Shown in pieces: positions 16,769 to 25,357 of a stretch of DNA of 64,000 bases (position 1 is the first letter of the stretch; the number at the start of each line of letters is the position of its first letter). The notes under the pieces are model-generated. The model was not told the DNA's origin. It saw only the letters and a program-made list of their open reading frames with translations, and made no database searches. Made by a program: the position numbers and the translations under genes. The DNA is from Betaproteobacteria bacterium (GTDB lineage: Bacteria; Pseudomonadota; Gammaproteobacteria; Burkholderiales; SG8-41), in the NCBI GenBank assembly GCA_947486575.1, contig CANKUB010000005.1:1-64000 (forward strand). Reading direction: 5' to 3'.

Positions 16769-17728
16769 TTGAGCCTCACTCCTCAAAACCAGAAAATCAT
16801 CCGCCAGCAAGTGCTGCGCGCGATATCCAGCAACCGCGAACCAGGCATGCACTTCGCCGGTTATTTTTTAAACTTCACGGCGCAACGCTTCAAGACCGAT
16901 GGCGTTGAATTCACGGTTGAAGCAGGGCCGCACTGCACGGATGCCAACGGCGCAATCAATCGCACGGCACTGCTCTACAGCGCCGATATGACGCTGGCGG
17001 CGGCGAATCGCGTGTTCACCGATCCGAATGCACGCACCGCAACGCTGATGCTGCGCGTGGAATTCACCGGCGAAGCTGCGCGCGGCAAGCTTGAAATCAG
17101 TGGGCGCGGCAGCGGCTTTGACAAGCGCACCGCACTGCCAGAGAGCGTTGCCGCCGGGCGTGTGATGTGCGAAGGCCGCGAAATTATGCGCATGTCCGGC
17201 ACATGGGTGGAGCCGCCCGCACCCAAGGGCATGGTGATGCGCGCCCTGCCGTGGGAAGGCGGCGCGAGCGGTGCGCTGCGACCGCTATTGAAAAAAAGCG
17301 AACTCGATGCCGTCGAAAAAGATGTGGTGCGCCGTGTTGATAAGGCCATGCGCAACGCCAGTGCAGCAAGTGGCGTCGGCATGTTCGCAAGCCTGTGCAA
17401 CCCGCTGGTCAAACGCACGGCGCAAGGTGCTAATGGAAGGTTGCCGGTAGGCATGCACATCGGCAATCGTGTCGGCCACGTGCAGGGCGGGTTTCTCATC
17501 AGCGCAGCACTTGTTACCGCCGAAGCCGCAGTGCCCGAACACCCCATACTCACCGGCGCTTCAGCGTGGTACATCAGCCCGGGGCAGGGCAAAGTGATTA
17601 CGTCACGCGCAACCATTTTGCAAAGCGGCCGCAACGTGGCTGTGGTGCGCACCGAATTGTTTGCAGCGGGGCGCAAGCGGGTGCTGGAGGTGATTTCCAA
17701 TCATTCGGTGGGCACGCGGGCTGCGTAG
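16769..17728 (+). CDS. Double-hotdog thioesterase-like protein
   Basis: A 319-residue protein that looks like two hotdog-fold halves, as in acyl-CoA thioesterases of the PaaI/4HBT superfamily. The second half has the clearest motif, GMHIGNRVGHVQGGFLI, comparable to the HGG helix region of the fold. No membrane segment or signal peptide is seen. Substrate cannot be told. The start is uncertain: TTG 16769 overlaps the stop of a six-codon ORF that begins at ATG 16752, which suggests coupled initiation; ATG at codon 27 is the other option. Confidence 0.75.
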   Translation: MSLTPQNQKIIRQQVLRAISSNREPGMHFAGYFLNFTAQRFKTDGVEFTVEAGPHCTDANGAINRTALLYSADMTLAAANRVFTDPNARTATLMLRVEFTGEAARGKLEISGRGSGFDKRTALPESVAAGRVMCEGREIMRMSGTWVEPPAPKGMVMRALPWEGGASGALRPLLKKSELDAVEKDVVRRVDKAMRNASAASGVGMFASLCNPLVKRTAQGANGRLPVGMHIGNRVGHVQGGFLISAALVTAEAAVPEHPILTGASAWYISPGQGKVITSRATILQSGRNVAVVRTELFAAGRKRVLEVISNHSVGTRAA

Positions 17729-17802
17729 CCGTGTTGAATTGTTGGGTTATGTTGTGTCAGCGTAGTTCGGGTTTATAACGCCTGCGGGTACGCCGCGCTA
17801 CA

Positions 17803-18177
17803 TTATTCAGCGTGTGCAGATTGAGACTGCGCGTGGTTTGAAACAGCCTGAAACGCTGGAGTGGCCACTGAAGAAGAGTCAATCTCAGATCTGAGCGTTT
17901 GATCCATATATCTTCGATCGTAATCTTCGCGCAAGACTGGGTTGGTTAGAATGTCGTAGGCCGCTTCAAGGTCAGCGAACCGCGACTGCGCATATTGATC
18001 GCTGCCATTGCTGTTCTTGCGAAGCTGTTCGCCCAATCTTAAACATGCTTGCTCGATAATTTCCGTTGGTGCGGAAATATCGAGTCCAAGGATTTTGTAA
18101 TAGTCTTTAAAATGCCTATTTTCCGCTTTGCGCTCTAATGTATCGGGTAGGCAAGAGCATACACGGCAAGCTGTTAA
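17803..18177 (-). pseudogene. J-domain-like reading frame lacking a usable start codon
   Basis: The minus-strand frame encodes FKDYYKILGLDISAPTEIIE followed by FADLEAAYDILTNPVLREDY, the helix I/II and helix III parts of a DnaJ-type domain. The HPD signature between helices II and III is absent (the segment reads LRKNSNGSDQ). No ATG or GTG exists in frame upstream; the only candidate, TTG 18036, falls inside the domain. The frame remains open back into the HTH gene. It may be a decayed cochaperone fragment or a fusion broken by a frameshift. The product would end in a Ser/Gln-rich tail. Confidence 0.45.
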
Positions 18178-18419
18178 CCCAGCAGTTGTTCCGCTGACAC
18201 TCCCAATGCCAACGCCACCTTTTGTAGCTTAGCTTTGCGCGGGCGCTTGGCCGTTTCCATCTGCGTGTAGGCTGCCTGCGTTACACCTATACGCTGGGCT
18301 ACTTCTACTTGTGTCATGGCCAAATATTCGCGCCACGCCTGCATCAACGATTTGTCGTCCATGATGCGCTTGCCAACTACGGCATTGGGAATGGTTCCCA
18401 GTGTGAAGTTGGCATTCAT
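18174..18419 (-). CDS. XRE-family HTH regulator, third gene of the Fic module
   Basis: An 81-residue protein with a C-terminal Cro/CI-type helix-turn-helix (MTQVEVAQRIGVTQAAYTQM, about residues 35-54) and an N-terminal arm that may mediate dimer contacts. Its ATG overlaps the fic stop (ATGA), so the two are translationally coupled. It probably represses the module's promoter, as XRE partners in toxin-antitoxin loci do; that is inference. The preceding conserved-looking GTIPNAVVGKRIMDDKSL arm resembles antitoxins that dock on a toxin. Confidence 0.82.
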   Translation of the reverse strand: MNANFTLGTIPNAVVGKRIMDDKSLMQAWREYLAMTQVEVAQRIGVTQAAYTQMETAKRPRKAKLQKVALALGVSAEQLLG

Positions 18420-19123
18420 TTGATGGAGCCGCTCATATTTCTGTCGCCGCCCAATACCAATCCCCGCTCAATATAGCCACGCAGGGTCGTGCCAGACGTA
18501 TTCACGTCATGAATAACGCGCGAAGCCAAACGCAAATCTTTTTCCGCAGCGATCAAATCATCATCCAGCGCGCGGCGCAGCACTTCGGCGTCGCGGGCGA
18601 GGTAGAGTGCGTCGCGCGTCTCGAACGGGTCGATGGTGTGCGCCCAGGTTAAGTGTTGTGATGTTTTTTCGGCGACCCAGCAGCGGGTAAATTCGCGCAG
18701 GGTGCGGCTGTTGCCGTCGGTAAACGGGTGCTGAAAATCCAGATCGGCATAGAGCGTGGCGAGCGGTGCGGCGAGTTTTTCGGCGGTGTCGTGTTGCGCC
18801 CAATTTTGCGCATTGGCTTTTGCCAAAACTTGCGGCAATTCTTTTTGCATTTCTTCGGCGGGTTTGTAGTAGACGGGATATTGCCTGTGGTGCAGCGCCC
18901 GGCCTTTACCCCACTGGCCACGCAGGGTGCGTAGTTCGCCTGCGTCGGGATAGATATCTTGAAAGATGTGGTGGTTGATGGCACGTAGATGGGCTACGTC
19001 GAAGGCGCCTTTTATGGGGTGCAGTTGGAGTTGTGAGATGCGAAGCGTGGCGTAGTTGCCTTCTTCGCGGGTGAGTATTTCGGGATCGGTTATCCCGAGA
19101 CGATTAGGCCGCGCGTCGGACAT
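18416..19123 (-). CDS. fic: Fic-domain toxin (AMPylase-type)
   Basis: A 235-residue Fic protein. The core motif reads HPFTDGNSRTLR (His132 to Arg143), matching HPFx[D/E]GN[G/K]RxxR with Ser in place of the second Gly, a change seen in other FicT-like toxins. The N-terminal LRISQLQLHPIKGAFDVAHL and GELRTLRGQWG parts fit the FicT family. Family members transfer AMP to target proteins such as gyrase and are toxic without the antitoxin; the target here is unknown. It overlaps the antitoxin gene by 20 bases and the HTH gene by four. Confidence 0.9.
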   Translation of the reverse strand: MSDARPNRLGITDPEILTREEGNYATLRISQLQLHPIKGAFDVAHLRAINHHIFQDIYPDAGELRTLRGQWGKGRALHHRQYPVYYKPAEEMQKELPQVLAKANAQNWAQHDTAEKLAAPLATLYADLDFQHPFTDGNSRTLREFTRCWVAEKTSQHLTWAHTIDPFETRDALYLARDAEVLRRALDDDLIAAEKDLRLASRVIHDVNTSGTTLRGYIERGLVLGGDRNMSGSIK

Positions 19124-19316
19124 GGCGTGCGTGATTGCGCGCCAGCGCCTCTTCCAGTGTCATTTCACCACGCACGTAGGCGTCAAGGTCAAGCTTCACT
19201 TCTGTTGAAACCGTAAAACCTTCGAGCGCCACACTCGCTGTGGCTTCACGCACATGGCGTTCGCGCTCTACGCGCGCGGTTGCTTTGTTGTTTGCGACTT
19301 CATTCATTTTGCCCAT
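19104..19316 (-). CDS. VbhA/FicA-type antitoxin
   Basis: A 70-residue antitoxin for the Fic protein downstream. The inhibitory-helix signature [S/T]xxxE[G/N] is present as SVALEG (Ser28 to Gly33); in characterised class I systems the Glu displaces the ATP gamma-phosphate and blocks AMPylation. The rest, AYVRGEMTLEEALAR, is the family's C-terminal helix. AGGAG lies eight bases before ATG 19316. Overlap with fic ensures that antitoxin is made first. Confidence 0.88.
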   Translation of the reverse strand: MGKMNEVANNKATARVERERHVREATASVALEGFTVSTEVKLDLDAYVRGEMTLEEALARNHARHVRRAA

Positions 19317-19384
19317 GATTTCGCTCCTGTTTACAGGTAAATTATACCTTGATGATGGCCTTGCGCAAGCTATGAAAATTTTTA

Positions 19385-19402
19385 TAACTATTTGTTTTTA
19401 TT
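19385..19402 (-). repeat. 18-bp A-rich dispersed motif, copy 7
   Basis: Reads AATAAAAACAAATAGTTA on the minus strand. It follows the trmL stop and marks the boundary between the Fic island and the trmL-comF genes. Confidence 0.85.
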
Positions 19403-19407
19403 GAGTT

Positions 19408-19872
19408 TCATTCGCTGCCTGCAAACCCCAGTTGCCGCCAGGCTTCGTAAACCACCACCGCCACTGCGTTGGATAAATTGATACTGCGCGCAGCAGTGCG
19501 CATGGGCAGCCGGATGCGTTGTTCTGCGGGCAGTGCATCGATCAGCGCTTGTGGCAAGCCCCGACTTTCGGGGCCGAAGATGAATACGTCGTTTTCGTGA
19601 TACGCGGGTTTGTCGTAGCGTTGCGAGCCGCGCGTTGTTACCGCGAACAGGCGTCGCTTTTCAAAATGCGCCAGGCACGCTGGCCAATCGTCGTGCAGGG
19701 TTACGTCGGCGAACTCGCGGTAATCCATGCCCGCGCGCGCGAGTTGTTTGTGGTTGATTGAAAAGCCGAGTGGTTTGACCAGGTGCAACCGCACGCCAGT
19801 GTTGACGGCCAGCCGCATGGCGTTGCCGGTGTTGGGCGGGATTTCGGGTTCGTATAAAACGAGGTCAAACAT
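19408..19872 (-). CDS. trmL: tRNA (cytidine/uridine-34-2'-O)-methyltransferase TrmL
   Basis: SPOUT-class enzyme that methylates the wobble ribose of tRNA-Leu isoacceptors. The 154-residue product starts [20 protein letters not shown] and shows the knot motifs [11 protein letters not shown] and [22 protein letters not shown] 19872 is chosen over an upstream in-frame start at 19896, because it begins the conserved strand. Its first bases overlap the comF stop by eight, so both are one operon. Confidence 0.94.
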   Translation of the reverse strand: MFDLVLYEPEIPPNTGNAMRLAVNTGVRLHLVKPLGFSINHKQLARAGMDYREFADVTLHDDWPACLAHFEKRRLFAVTTRGSQRYDKPAYHENDVFIFGPESRGLPQALIDALPAEQRIRLPMRTAARSINLSNAVAVVVYEAWRQLGFAGSE

Positions 19873-20611
19873 TTTGCGCACGCTTTTTGAAAGCATCGGG
19901 CAAGGTGCGCGCGACGATAAGCCCGGTGACTTTTGCGGCCCCCGCTTTTTTCTGGTTGCGGGCGAGTTCGTTGGGTGTGGCGCCAGTGGTCATTACGTCA
20001 TCGACGATGGCAACGTGCTGGCCGGTGAAATCGTCGTCGCACACAAACGCTTTGCGCACGTTTTTTGCGCGCTCTTTCCACGGCAATGCGGCTTGCGGTG
20101 CGGTGTCGCGCACTTTGCGGCAGGCGCGCGGCAGTAATTTTATACCGCTGATGTCTGCCACATGGCGAGCGATTTCCTGCGCTTGATTGAAGCCGCGTTC
20201 ACGCAGGCGCGCATCGGCGAGCGGCATGGGGATGATGATGTCGGGGCGTTCGTCGAGGCACGCCGCGATGGCAGCTCCGAACAGCGGTGCAATCGCCAGC
20301 ATGCTGCGATATTTGAGCGCTTGCACCAGCGCATCGGCGGGAAACGCGTAGGTGAATGGCGCGCACACGTGGTCATACGCCGGTGGGTCAGTGAGGCACG
20401 CGCCGCAGCGCGTGCCTTCGGTGATGGGCAGCGCGCAGGTGTCGCAGTGTGCGGCTGTCAAACGCGGCAAATCGGCATTGCACGGCGCGCACAGCAGCGC
20501 GCCCTTGCTGGGGCCGACGCAGAGCAGGCACGTGGGCGCGATCAGGTGTTGTACGAATCGTACGCAATTAGCCAAAAAGTGCGGCTGTGAATTTGACAAC
20601 AGTGACTTCAT
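19865..20611 (-). CDS. comF: ComF family amidophosphoribosyltransferase-like protein
   Basis: A 248-residue ComF protein. The N-terminal part has zinc-binding Cys pairs (CLLC, CAPC, CDTC, CGAC) and the C-terminal phosphoribosyltransferase domain has the PRPP loop [13 protein letters not shown]. In Gram-positive bacteria ComF couples to the ComFA helicase during DNA uptake; in Gram-negative bacteria homologues (GntX, ComF) are linked to competence or gluconate use. It diverges from bioB across a short gap, the common betaproteobacterial arrangement. Confidence 0.9.
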   Translation of the reverse strand: MKSLLSNSQPHFLANCVRFVQHLIAPTCLLCVGPSKGALLCAPCNADLPRLTAAHCDTCALPITEGTRCGACLTDPPAYDHVCAPFTYAFPADALVQALKYRSMLAIAPLFGAAIAACLDERPDIIIPMPLADARLRERGFNQAQEIARHVADISGIKLLPRACRKVRDTAPQAALPWKERAKNVRKAFVCDDDFTGQHVAIVDDVMTTGATPNELARNQKKAGAAKVTGLIVARTLPDAFKKRAQNV

Positions 20612-20639
20612 TGACGAAGATGCAAGCTATTCAAAATAT
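20611..20639 (+). promoter_or_regulatory. Possible sigma-70 promoter of the biotin operon
   Basis: TTGACG (20611-20616), a 17-base spacer and AAATAT (20634-20639), ending just before the bioB ATG at 20650. If used, the leader would be only a few bases long. Both hexamers are imperfect, so this is tentative. Confidence 0.3.
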
Positions 20640-20649
20640 TGAGTTTTTC

Positions 20650-21639
20650 ATGGACACACCGAATTCTTCGCCGCAGCCGACCCCTGTTTCAGTAGTGCCT
20701 TGGACAGTCGATCAAGTCGAGGCCCTTTTTGATCTGCCGTTTAATGATCTCATTTATCGCGCGCAGACAGTGCATCGTGCGCATTTTGATGCAAATGCGG
20801 TGCAGCGCTCTACACTGATTTCGATCAAAACCGGCGGCTGCCCGGAAGACTGCGGTTATTGTCCGCAGGCCGCGCGTTATCACACCGGCGTTGAAAACGA
20901 AGATATTTTGTCGGTCGATCAGGTTGTGGCCGCTGCGCAGTGCGCCAAAGACAACGGCGCGACGCGATTCTGCATGGGCGCCGCATGGCGCGGGCCGAAG
21001 CAACGCGATCTCGATAAAGTGGTGGAGATGATTGCCGCCGTGCGTGAGATAGGTATGGAAACCTGCGCCACACTCGGCATGCTGAAAGACGGTCAGGCCG
21101 AGCAGTTAAAAACGGCGGGTCTCGATTACTACAACCACAATATTGATACCGCGCCGGAGTTCTACGGCGAAATTGTCACCACACGCACGCAGCAAGATCG
21201 CATGGATACGCTTTCGCGCGTGCGTAATGCAGGCATGCACGTGTGCAGCGGCGGCATTGTCGGCATGGGCGAAACGCGGCGCGCGCGTGCGGCGTTGGTG
21301 GTGCAACTGGCGAATATGAATCCGTATCCTGAATCGGTGCCGATCAACAATCTGGTGCAGGTGGAAGGCACACCTTTGAATGGCACGGAGCAACTGGATT
21401 TGCTGGAGTTTGTGCGCACGGTGGCGTGTGCGCGCATCACCATGCCCAAGGCGATGGTGCGTCTGTCGGCCGGGCGGCAGGCCATGCCGGAGGGCATACA
21501 GGCGTTGTGTTTTCTGGCGGGGGCGAATTCGATTTTTTATGGTGACAAATTGCTGACGACCGGCAACCCGGATGTGGCGCGCGATCAGGCGTTGTTTACG
21601 AAACTGGGTTTGCATGCGATGGAAGCGAAGGGTGCGTGA
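20650..21639 (+). CDS. bioB: Biotin synthase
   Basis: Radical-SAM enzyme that inserts sulfur into dethiobiotin. The 329-residue product has the CxxxCxxC motif in [12 protein letters not shown] and the second-cluster residues in [14 protein letters not shown] and the [11 protein letters not shown] region. Start may be ATG 20650 or ATG 20620; neither has a strong Shine-Dalgarno, and 20650 gives the family's usual N-terminus. It heads bioB-F-H-C-D, all overlapping or touching, so the five form one transcript. Confidence 0.96.
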   Translation: MDTPNSSPQPTPVSVVPWTVDQVEALFDLPFNDLIYRAQTVHRAHFDANAVQRSTLISIKTGGCPEDCGYCPQAARYHTGVENEDILSVDQVVAAAQCAKDNGATRFCMGAAWRGPKQRDLDKVVEMIAAVREIGMETCATLGMLKDGQAEQLKTAGLDYYNHNIDTAPEFYGEIVTTRTQQDRMDTLSRVRNAGMHVCSGGIVGMGETRRARAALVVQLANMNPYPESVPINNLVQVEGTPLNGTEQLDLLEFVRTVACARITMPKAMVRLSAGRQAMPEGIQALCFLAGANSIFYGDKLLTTGNPDVARDQALFTKLGLHAMEAKGA

Positions 21640-22808
21640 CCTATTCCGCACTGGTTGATGACCTGGCTGCGCTGGACGAAAAAAATCTTCGTCGCACCCG
21701 CCGCACGCTCGACACGCCACAAAGCGCCCACGTTACCGTTGACGGCAAAAATTATGTCGCGTTTTGCGGCAACGATTATCTAGGGCTTGCCAGTCACCCT
21801 GAATTGATTGCTGCCGCGCAATCAGGCGCAACGCAATTTGGCGTGGGCGCGGGCGCATCGCATCTGGTGCTTGGCCATACGCGCGCGCATGAAAATCTGG
21901 AGCAGCAGCTCGCAGCGTTTGTGCAATTGCCGCGCGCGTTGCTGTTTTCGACGGGCTATATGGCGAATCTTGGTGTGGTTACGGCGTTATTAAACCGTGA
22001 CGATGCGGTGTTCGCAGATCGATTGAATCATGCATCACTTAACGATGCGTGCTTACTCGCGCGTGCGCAGTTCAAACGATATGCACACAATAGTCTCGAA
22101 CAACTGGAACGCCTGCTCGCCACGACAAAAGCCAAGCGCAAATTGATCGTTGCCGATGCGGTGTTCAGTATGGATGGTGATATTGCGCCGGTGCCGGAAT
22201 TACTCGCACTGGCCGAGTGCTACGATGCGTGGTTGCTGCTGGATGATGCGCATGGCTTTGGTGTGCTGGGTGACGGTGCGAATGACAAGGGGCGTGGCGT
22301 GCTGGAGCATTTCAACGTGACGCATCCGCGCATTATTTACATGGCGACACTCGGCAAAGCGGCGGGCGTGTTCGGCGCGTTTGTTGCGGGTGAAACCACG
22401 CTGATTGAAACGTTGATGCAGCGCGCACGCACTTATATTTACACCACAGCGATGCCGCCGCTGCTGGCTTGTGCGGTGTCGAAAAGTATTGAGTTGATTG
22501 CGGCGGGTGCGTCATTGAGGAGGCAATTAGCTGAAAATATTATTCAATTAAAACAAATGGTTACGAATGGATTGCCAGGGGGTTGGAAATTGCTGCCATC
22601 GATCACCGCGATTCAACCGCTGGTGATTGGCGACAATCGCGCGGCTACTGATGTGGCTGAAAAACTCGCCGCGCGCGGCGTGCTGGTTCCCGCAATCCGT
22701 CCGCCGACGGTGCCGCAGGGCACAGCGCGGTTGCGTATTTCGTTGTCAGCGGCACACTCCAAAGATGATGTGCTGTTGCTGTGTGATGCGCTCAAGGCAT
22801 GCCAGTGA
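21636..22808 (+). CDS. bioF: 8-amino-7-oxononanoate synthase
   Basis: PLP enzyme that condenses pimeloyl-ACP with alanine. The 390-residue product has the PLP lysine in [12 protein letters not shown], the cofactor stack [13 protein letters not shown] and the [10 protein letters not shown]-like start ([14 protein letters not shown]). It starts with GTG that overlaps the bioB stop (GTGA). Unusually, codons for [10 protein letters not shown] (22538-22567) contain a good copy of the 18-bp A-rich repeat within an A+T-rich patch near residues 302-311, so the repeat has apparently entered coding sequence without harm. Confidence 0.96.
   Translation: MTYSALVDDLAALDEKNLRRTRRTLDTPQSAHVTVDGKNYVAFCGNDYLGLASHPELIAAAQSGATQFGVGAGASHLVLGHTRAHENLEQQLAAFVQLPRALLFSTGYMANLGVVTALLNRDDAVFADRLNHASLNDACLLARAQFKRYAHNSLEQLERLLATTKAKRKLIVADAVFSMDGDIAPVPELLALAECYDAWLLLDDAHGFGVLGDGANDKGRGVLEHFNVTHPRIIYMATLGKAAGVFGAFVAGETTLIETLMQRARTYIYTTAMPPLLACAVSKSIELIAAGASLRRQLAENIIQLKQMVTNGLPGGWKLLPSITAIQPLVIGDNRAATDVAEKLAARGVLVPAIRPPTVPQGTARLRISLSAAHSKDDVLLLCDALKACQ
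22546..22563 (+). repeat. 18-bp A-rich dispersed motif, copy 8 (inside bioF)
   Basis: Reads AATTAAAACAAATGGTTA and is translated in frame as part of a helix in bioF. It keeps the invariant AAACAA and TTA at standard spacing. Confidence 0.55.
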
Positions 22809-23551
22809 GCACCGGGCATCACGTGGTGCTGCTGCACGGCTGGGCGAGTCATCCCCACGTGTTTCGTGGTCTTGTGCGTGCGCTGGAAAAAAGTTTTCGT
22901 GTGCAAGTTATCGCGTTACCGGGCTACAGCGATGTTGAGGTTTGCACGCCGTATACGCTGGAGCGCATCGCTGACACACTCGCGGCCAGCGCACCCAGGC
23001 AATGCAGCGTTATCGGCTGGTCGCTCGGCGCGCAAGTGGCACTGGCTTGGGCGCAGCGTGCACCGAAGCAAGTGCAGCGACTGGCACTGATTGGCGCAAC
23101 GCCGTGTTTCACGCAGCGCGCAGATTGGAAAAGCGCGGTAGCGCCGATGGTGATGCGTCAATTTACCGCGCAAATCCAGCGTGATTGTCCGAGTGTGTTG
23201 CGGCGGTTCGTGGCGCTGCAATCGCATGGCGACGATCACGCGGTGCGGGTGGCGCATAAATTGCGCACTGCATTGTTTACCAATCCGCTGCCGTCGCAAG
23301 CGGTGCTTGAAGCCGGGCTGGATATTTTGCGTAGCGCGGATTTACGGGTAGTGTTGCCTGCAATTACGCAACCGGCGCTGGTCATTCACGGCGGGCACGA
23401 TGCCGTAGTGCCCTGTGCTGCGGGCGCGCTACTGAGCGCGGCGCTGCCCAATGCCGTGTTTCAAAAAATTGATGGCGCAGGGCACGCGCCGTTTTTATCG
23501 CAGCCGGATTTAGTGGCAAACCACTTGCATGTGTTTCTTCATGCAGAATAA
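22799..23551 (+). CDS. bioH: Pimeloyl-ACP methyl ester esterase BioH
   Basis: Alpha/beta hydrolase that removes the methyl group from pimeloyl-ACP methyl ester, ending the BioC-BioH route to pimelate. The 250-residue product has the oxyanion HGWASH, the nucleophile elbow GWSLGAQ, the acid in HGGHDAVVP and the His in GAGHAPF. It overlaps bioF by ten bases. Its place between bioF and bioC makes BioH the only sensible assignment among alpha/beta hydrolases. Confidence 0.94.
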   Translation: MPVSTGHHVVLLHGWASHPHVFRGLVRALEKSFRVQVIALPGYSDVEVCTPYTLERIADTLAASAPRQCSVIGWSLGAQVALAWAQRAPKQVQRLALIGATPCFTQRADWKSAVAPMVMRQFTAQIQRDCPSVLRRFVALQSHGDDHAVRVAHKLRTALFTNPLPSQAVLEAGLDILRSADLRVVLPAITQPALVIHGGHDAVVPCAAGALLSAALPNAVFQKIDGAGHAPFLSQPDLVANHLHVFLHAE

Positions 23552-24422
23552 GCCACCGCAGTTCGACAAACGTCTGATCCGCCGCTCTTTCGAGCGCGCA
23601 GCAGCAAGTTACGATGCCGCCGCTGTTTTGCAGCACGAGGTGTGCAAGCGCATGAACGAGCGGCTCGATCTCATCAAGCATCAGCCCGCAACGTTGCTCG
23701 ATGCGGGCAGTGGCACAGGTAATGCGTTGCCAGCGTTGCGCGCGCGTTACCCGCAAGCGCGGCTGGTCGCGTTTGATCTGGCTTTCACCATGTTGCAGCG
23801 CGGGCGCGAACGTATTGCGGCGCCGTGGTGGAAATCTGTTTTAAAACAAAAGGTTGGTGCAATATGTGGGGACATCGAACAACTGCCTTTGGCTAGCGGC
23901 AGTGTGGATATGGTGTGGTCGAGTCTGGCGCTGCAATGGATGAATGACCCCGATAAAGCGTTCGGCGAATTTCACCGCGTGCTGGCCCCCGGCGGGCTGT
24001 TGATGTTCAGCACCTTCGGGCCGGATACACTGAAAGAATTGCGCACGGCTTTTGCCAGCGTCGATCAGCACACGCACGTCAGTCGCTTTATTGATCTGCA
24101 CGACATCGGCGATATTCTGGTGAAGCGTGGCTTTGCCGATCCGGTGATGGATATGGAGCCGTTCACCCTGACCTACAGCGACGTGCGCGCGCTGATGCAC
24201 GATCTGAAAGCCATCGGCGCGCACAATGTGACGCATGATCGTCCGCCAGGGTTGACGGGCAGGGCGCGTCTGGCGGCGGTGATGGCAGCGTACGAACCAC
24301 TGCGACGCGATGGCAAACTGCCTGCGACGTTTGAGGTGGTCTACGGCCATGCGTGGAAACCGCTGCCGCGTGTGACGGCTAGCGGCAAAAAAATCATCGA
24401 TATCAAGCCCGCAGCAACATGA
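23541..24422 (+). CDS. bioC: Malonyl-ACP O-methyltransferase BioC
   Basis: SAM-dependent methyltransferase that caps malonyl-ACP so that fatty-acid enzymes can build pimelate. The product of about 293 residues has FDKRLIRRSFERAAASYDAA at the start, the SAM loop LLDAGSGTGNALPAL and the later MVWSSLALQWMND, typical of BioC. ATG 23541 is preferred to ATG 23529; both overlap the end of bioH. The insertion KSVLKQKVGAICG around residues 98-110 is A-rich at the DNA level. Confidence 0.94.
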   Translation: MQNKPPQFDKRLIRRSFERAAASYDAAAVLQHEVCKRMNERLDLIKHQPATLLDAGSGTGNALPALRARYPQARLVAFDLAFTMLQRGRERIAAPWWKSVLKQKVGAICGDIEQLPLASGSVDMVWSSLALQWMNDPDKAFGEFHRVLAPGGLLMFSTFGPDTLKELRTAFASVDQHTHVSRFIDLHDIGDILVKRGFADPVMDMEPFTLTYSDVRALMHDLKAIGAHNVTHDRPPGLTGRARLAAVMAAYEPLRRDGKLPATFEVVYGHAWKPLPRVTASGKKIIDIKPAAT

Positions 24423-25108
24423 GCGCACGCGGATTTTTCGTTACCGGCACTGACACCAGCGTGGGTAAATCGCTGGTGGCCTGCGCGTTGCTGCACGCCC
24501 TGGCTGCGCGCGGACTACGCGTGGTGGGCATGAAGCCGGTGGCCGCTGGTGCGCAATTACAAGACGGCGTTTGGGTGAATGAAGACGTTGAACAATTGGT
24601 CGCCGCCAGCAACGTGGCCGCACCGCGCGAGCTTATTAACCCCTATTGTTTTGAGCCGCCCATTGCGCCACACATCGCTGCGAGCATTGAAAAAAATATC
24701 ATTAAAATCAATAATTTAACTGAATCATTTCAATCGCTGTCAGCGCTTGCTAACGTAGTCATCGTCGAAGGCGCGGGCGGCTTTTGTGTGCCACTGAACG
24801 ACAGCGAAACCAGTGCCGATCTGGCGCGCGCGCTGGCGTTGCCGGTGGTGCTGGTGGTGGGAATGCGGCTGGGTTGTTTGAATCACGCGCTGCTCACTGC
24901 CGAGGCTGTGCGTGCACGCGGATTGGTGCTGGCGGGTTGGGTGGCGAATCACCTAACGCCGGACATGCAGCACGCAGATGCCAACGTGGCGGCGTTGCAA
25001 GCGCGACTCGCCGCGCCGCTTCTCGCGCGCATTGCGTTCTGCGAGCAACCGCAAGCTGACGCAATTGCGCCGCAGTTTGATGTGAGTACATTGCTGGCAG
25101 CCGAATAA
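24419..25108 (+). CDS. bioD: Dethiobiotin synthetase
   Basis: ATP-dependent carboxylase that closes the ureido ring of dethiobiotin. The 229-residue product has the P-loop GTDTSVGKS (10-18), the substrate Lys in GMKPVAAG and the VEGAGGFCVPL motif. Its ATG overlaps the bioC stop by four bases. A short A+T-rich stretch (about 24688-24728) encodes a Lys/Asn/Ile-rich helix unlike the rest of the gene. The operon ends here; no clear intrinsic terminator is seen. Confidence 0.95.
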   Translation: MSARGFFVTGTDTSVGKSLVACALLHALAARGLRVVGMKPVAAGAQLQDGVWVNEDVEQLVAASNVAAPRELINPYCFEPPIAPHIAASIEKNIIKINNLTESFQSLSALANVVIVEGAGGFCVPLNDSETSADLARALALPVVLVVGMRLGCLNHALLTAEAVRARGLVLAGWVANHLTPDMQHADANVAALQARLAAPLLARIAFCEQPQADAIAPQFDVSTLLAAE

Positions 25109-25189
25109 TCGCGCTTCGTAGCGCGAAAAGTCGCGCGTGTCAATGTGTGCTGCCATCGAGAATTCGCGCGAATTCAATGGCTTACAAGG

Positions 25190-25219
25190 TTGCCTCGACA
25201 CCCCTCGCTGTGGTAAATT
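25190..25219 (+). promoter_or_regulatory. Probable sigma-70 promoter of the cytochrome oxidase operon
   Basis: TTGCCT (25190-25195), an 18-base spacer and TAAATT (25214-25219), in the 249-base gap upstream of coxB. It leaves a leader of about 130 bases, in which I see no other element. Confidence 0.45.
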
Positions 25220-25357
25220 CTCCCTGTTTGTTAGAGGGGCTTGCGTCTGCTTTTGTGGGAGTGTGCGTGGTGCGTGCGTGCTTGTAACGCTCTGAAATTG
25301 CCGATCATCCGCACCGAAGCCGAGCAGTAAGATTGGTTGTAACTATCCGGGGGAAGA

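Noticed and set aside
20574-20584. AAAGTGCGGC near the comF start, like the Haemophilus uptake signal.
   Set aside because: A single near match in GC-rich coding DNA, not repeated in the window.
23839-23856. A further copy of the A-rich motif inside bioC (TTTTAAAACAAAAGGTTG).
   Set aside because: It lacks the invariant terminal TTA and is translated as ordinary coding sequence, so it was not counted.
25110-25125. Hairpin CGCGCT-TCGT-AGCGCG after bioD as an intrinsic terminator.
   Set aside because: The stem is only six pairs and is followed by A, not T.
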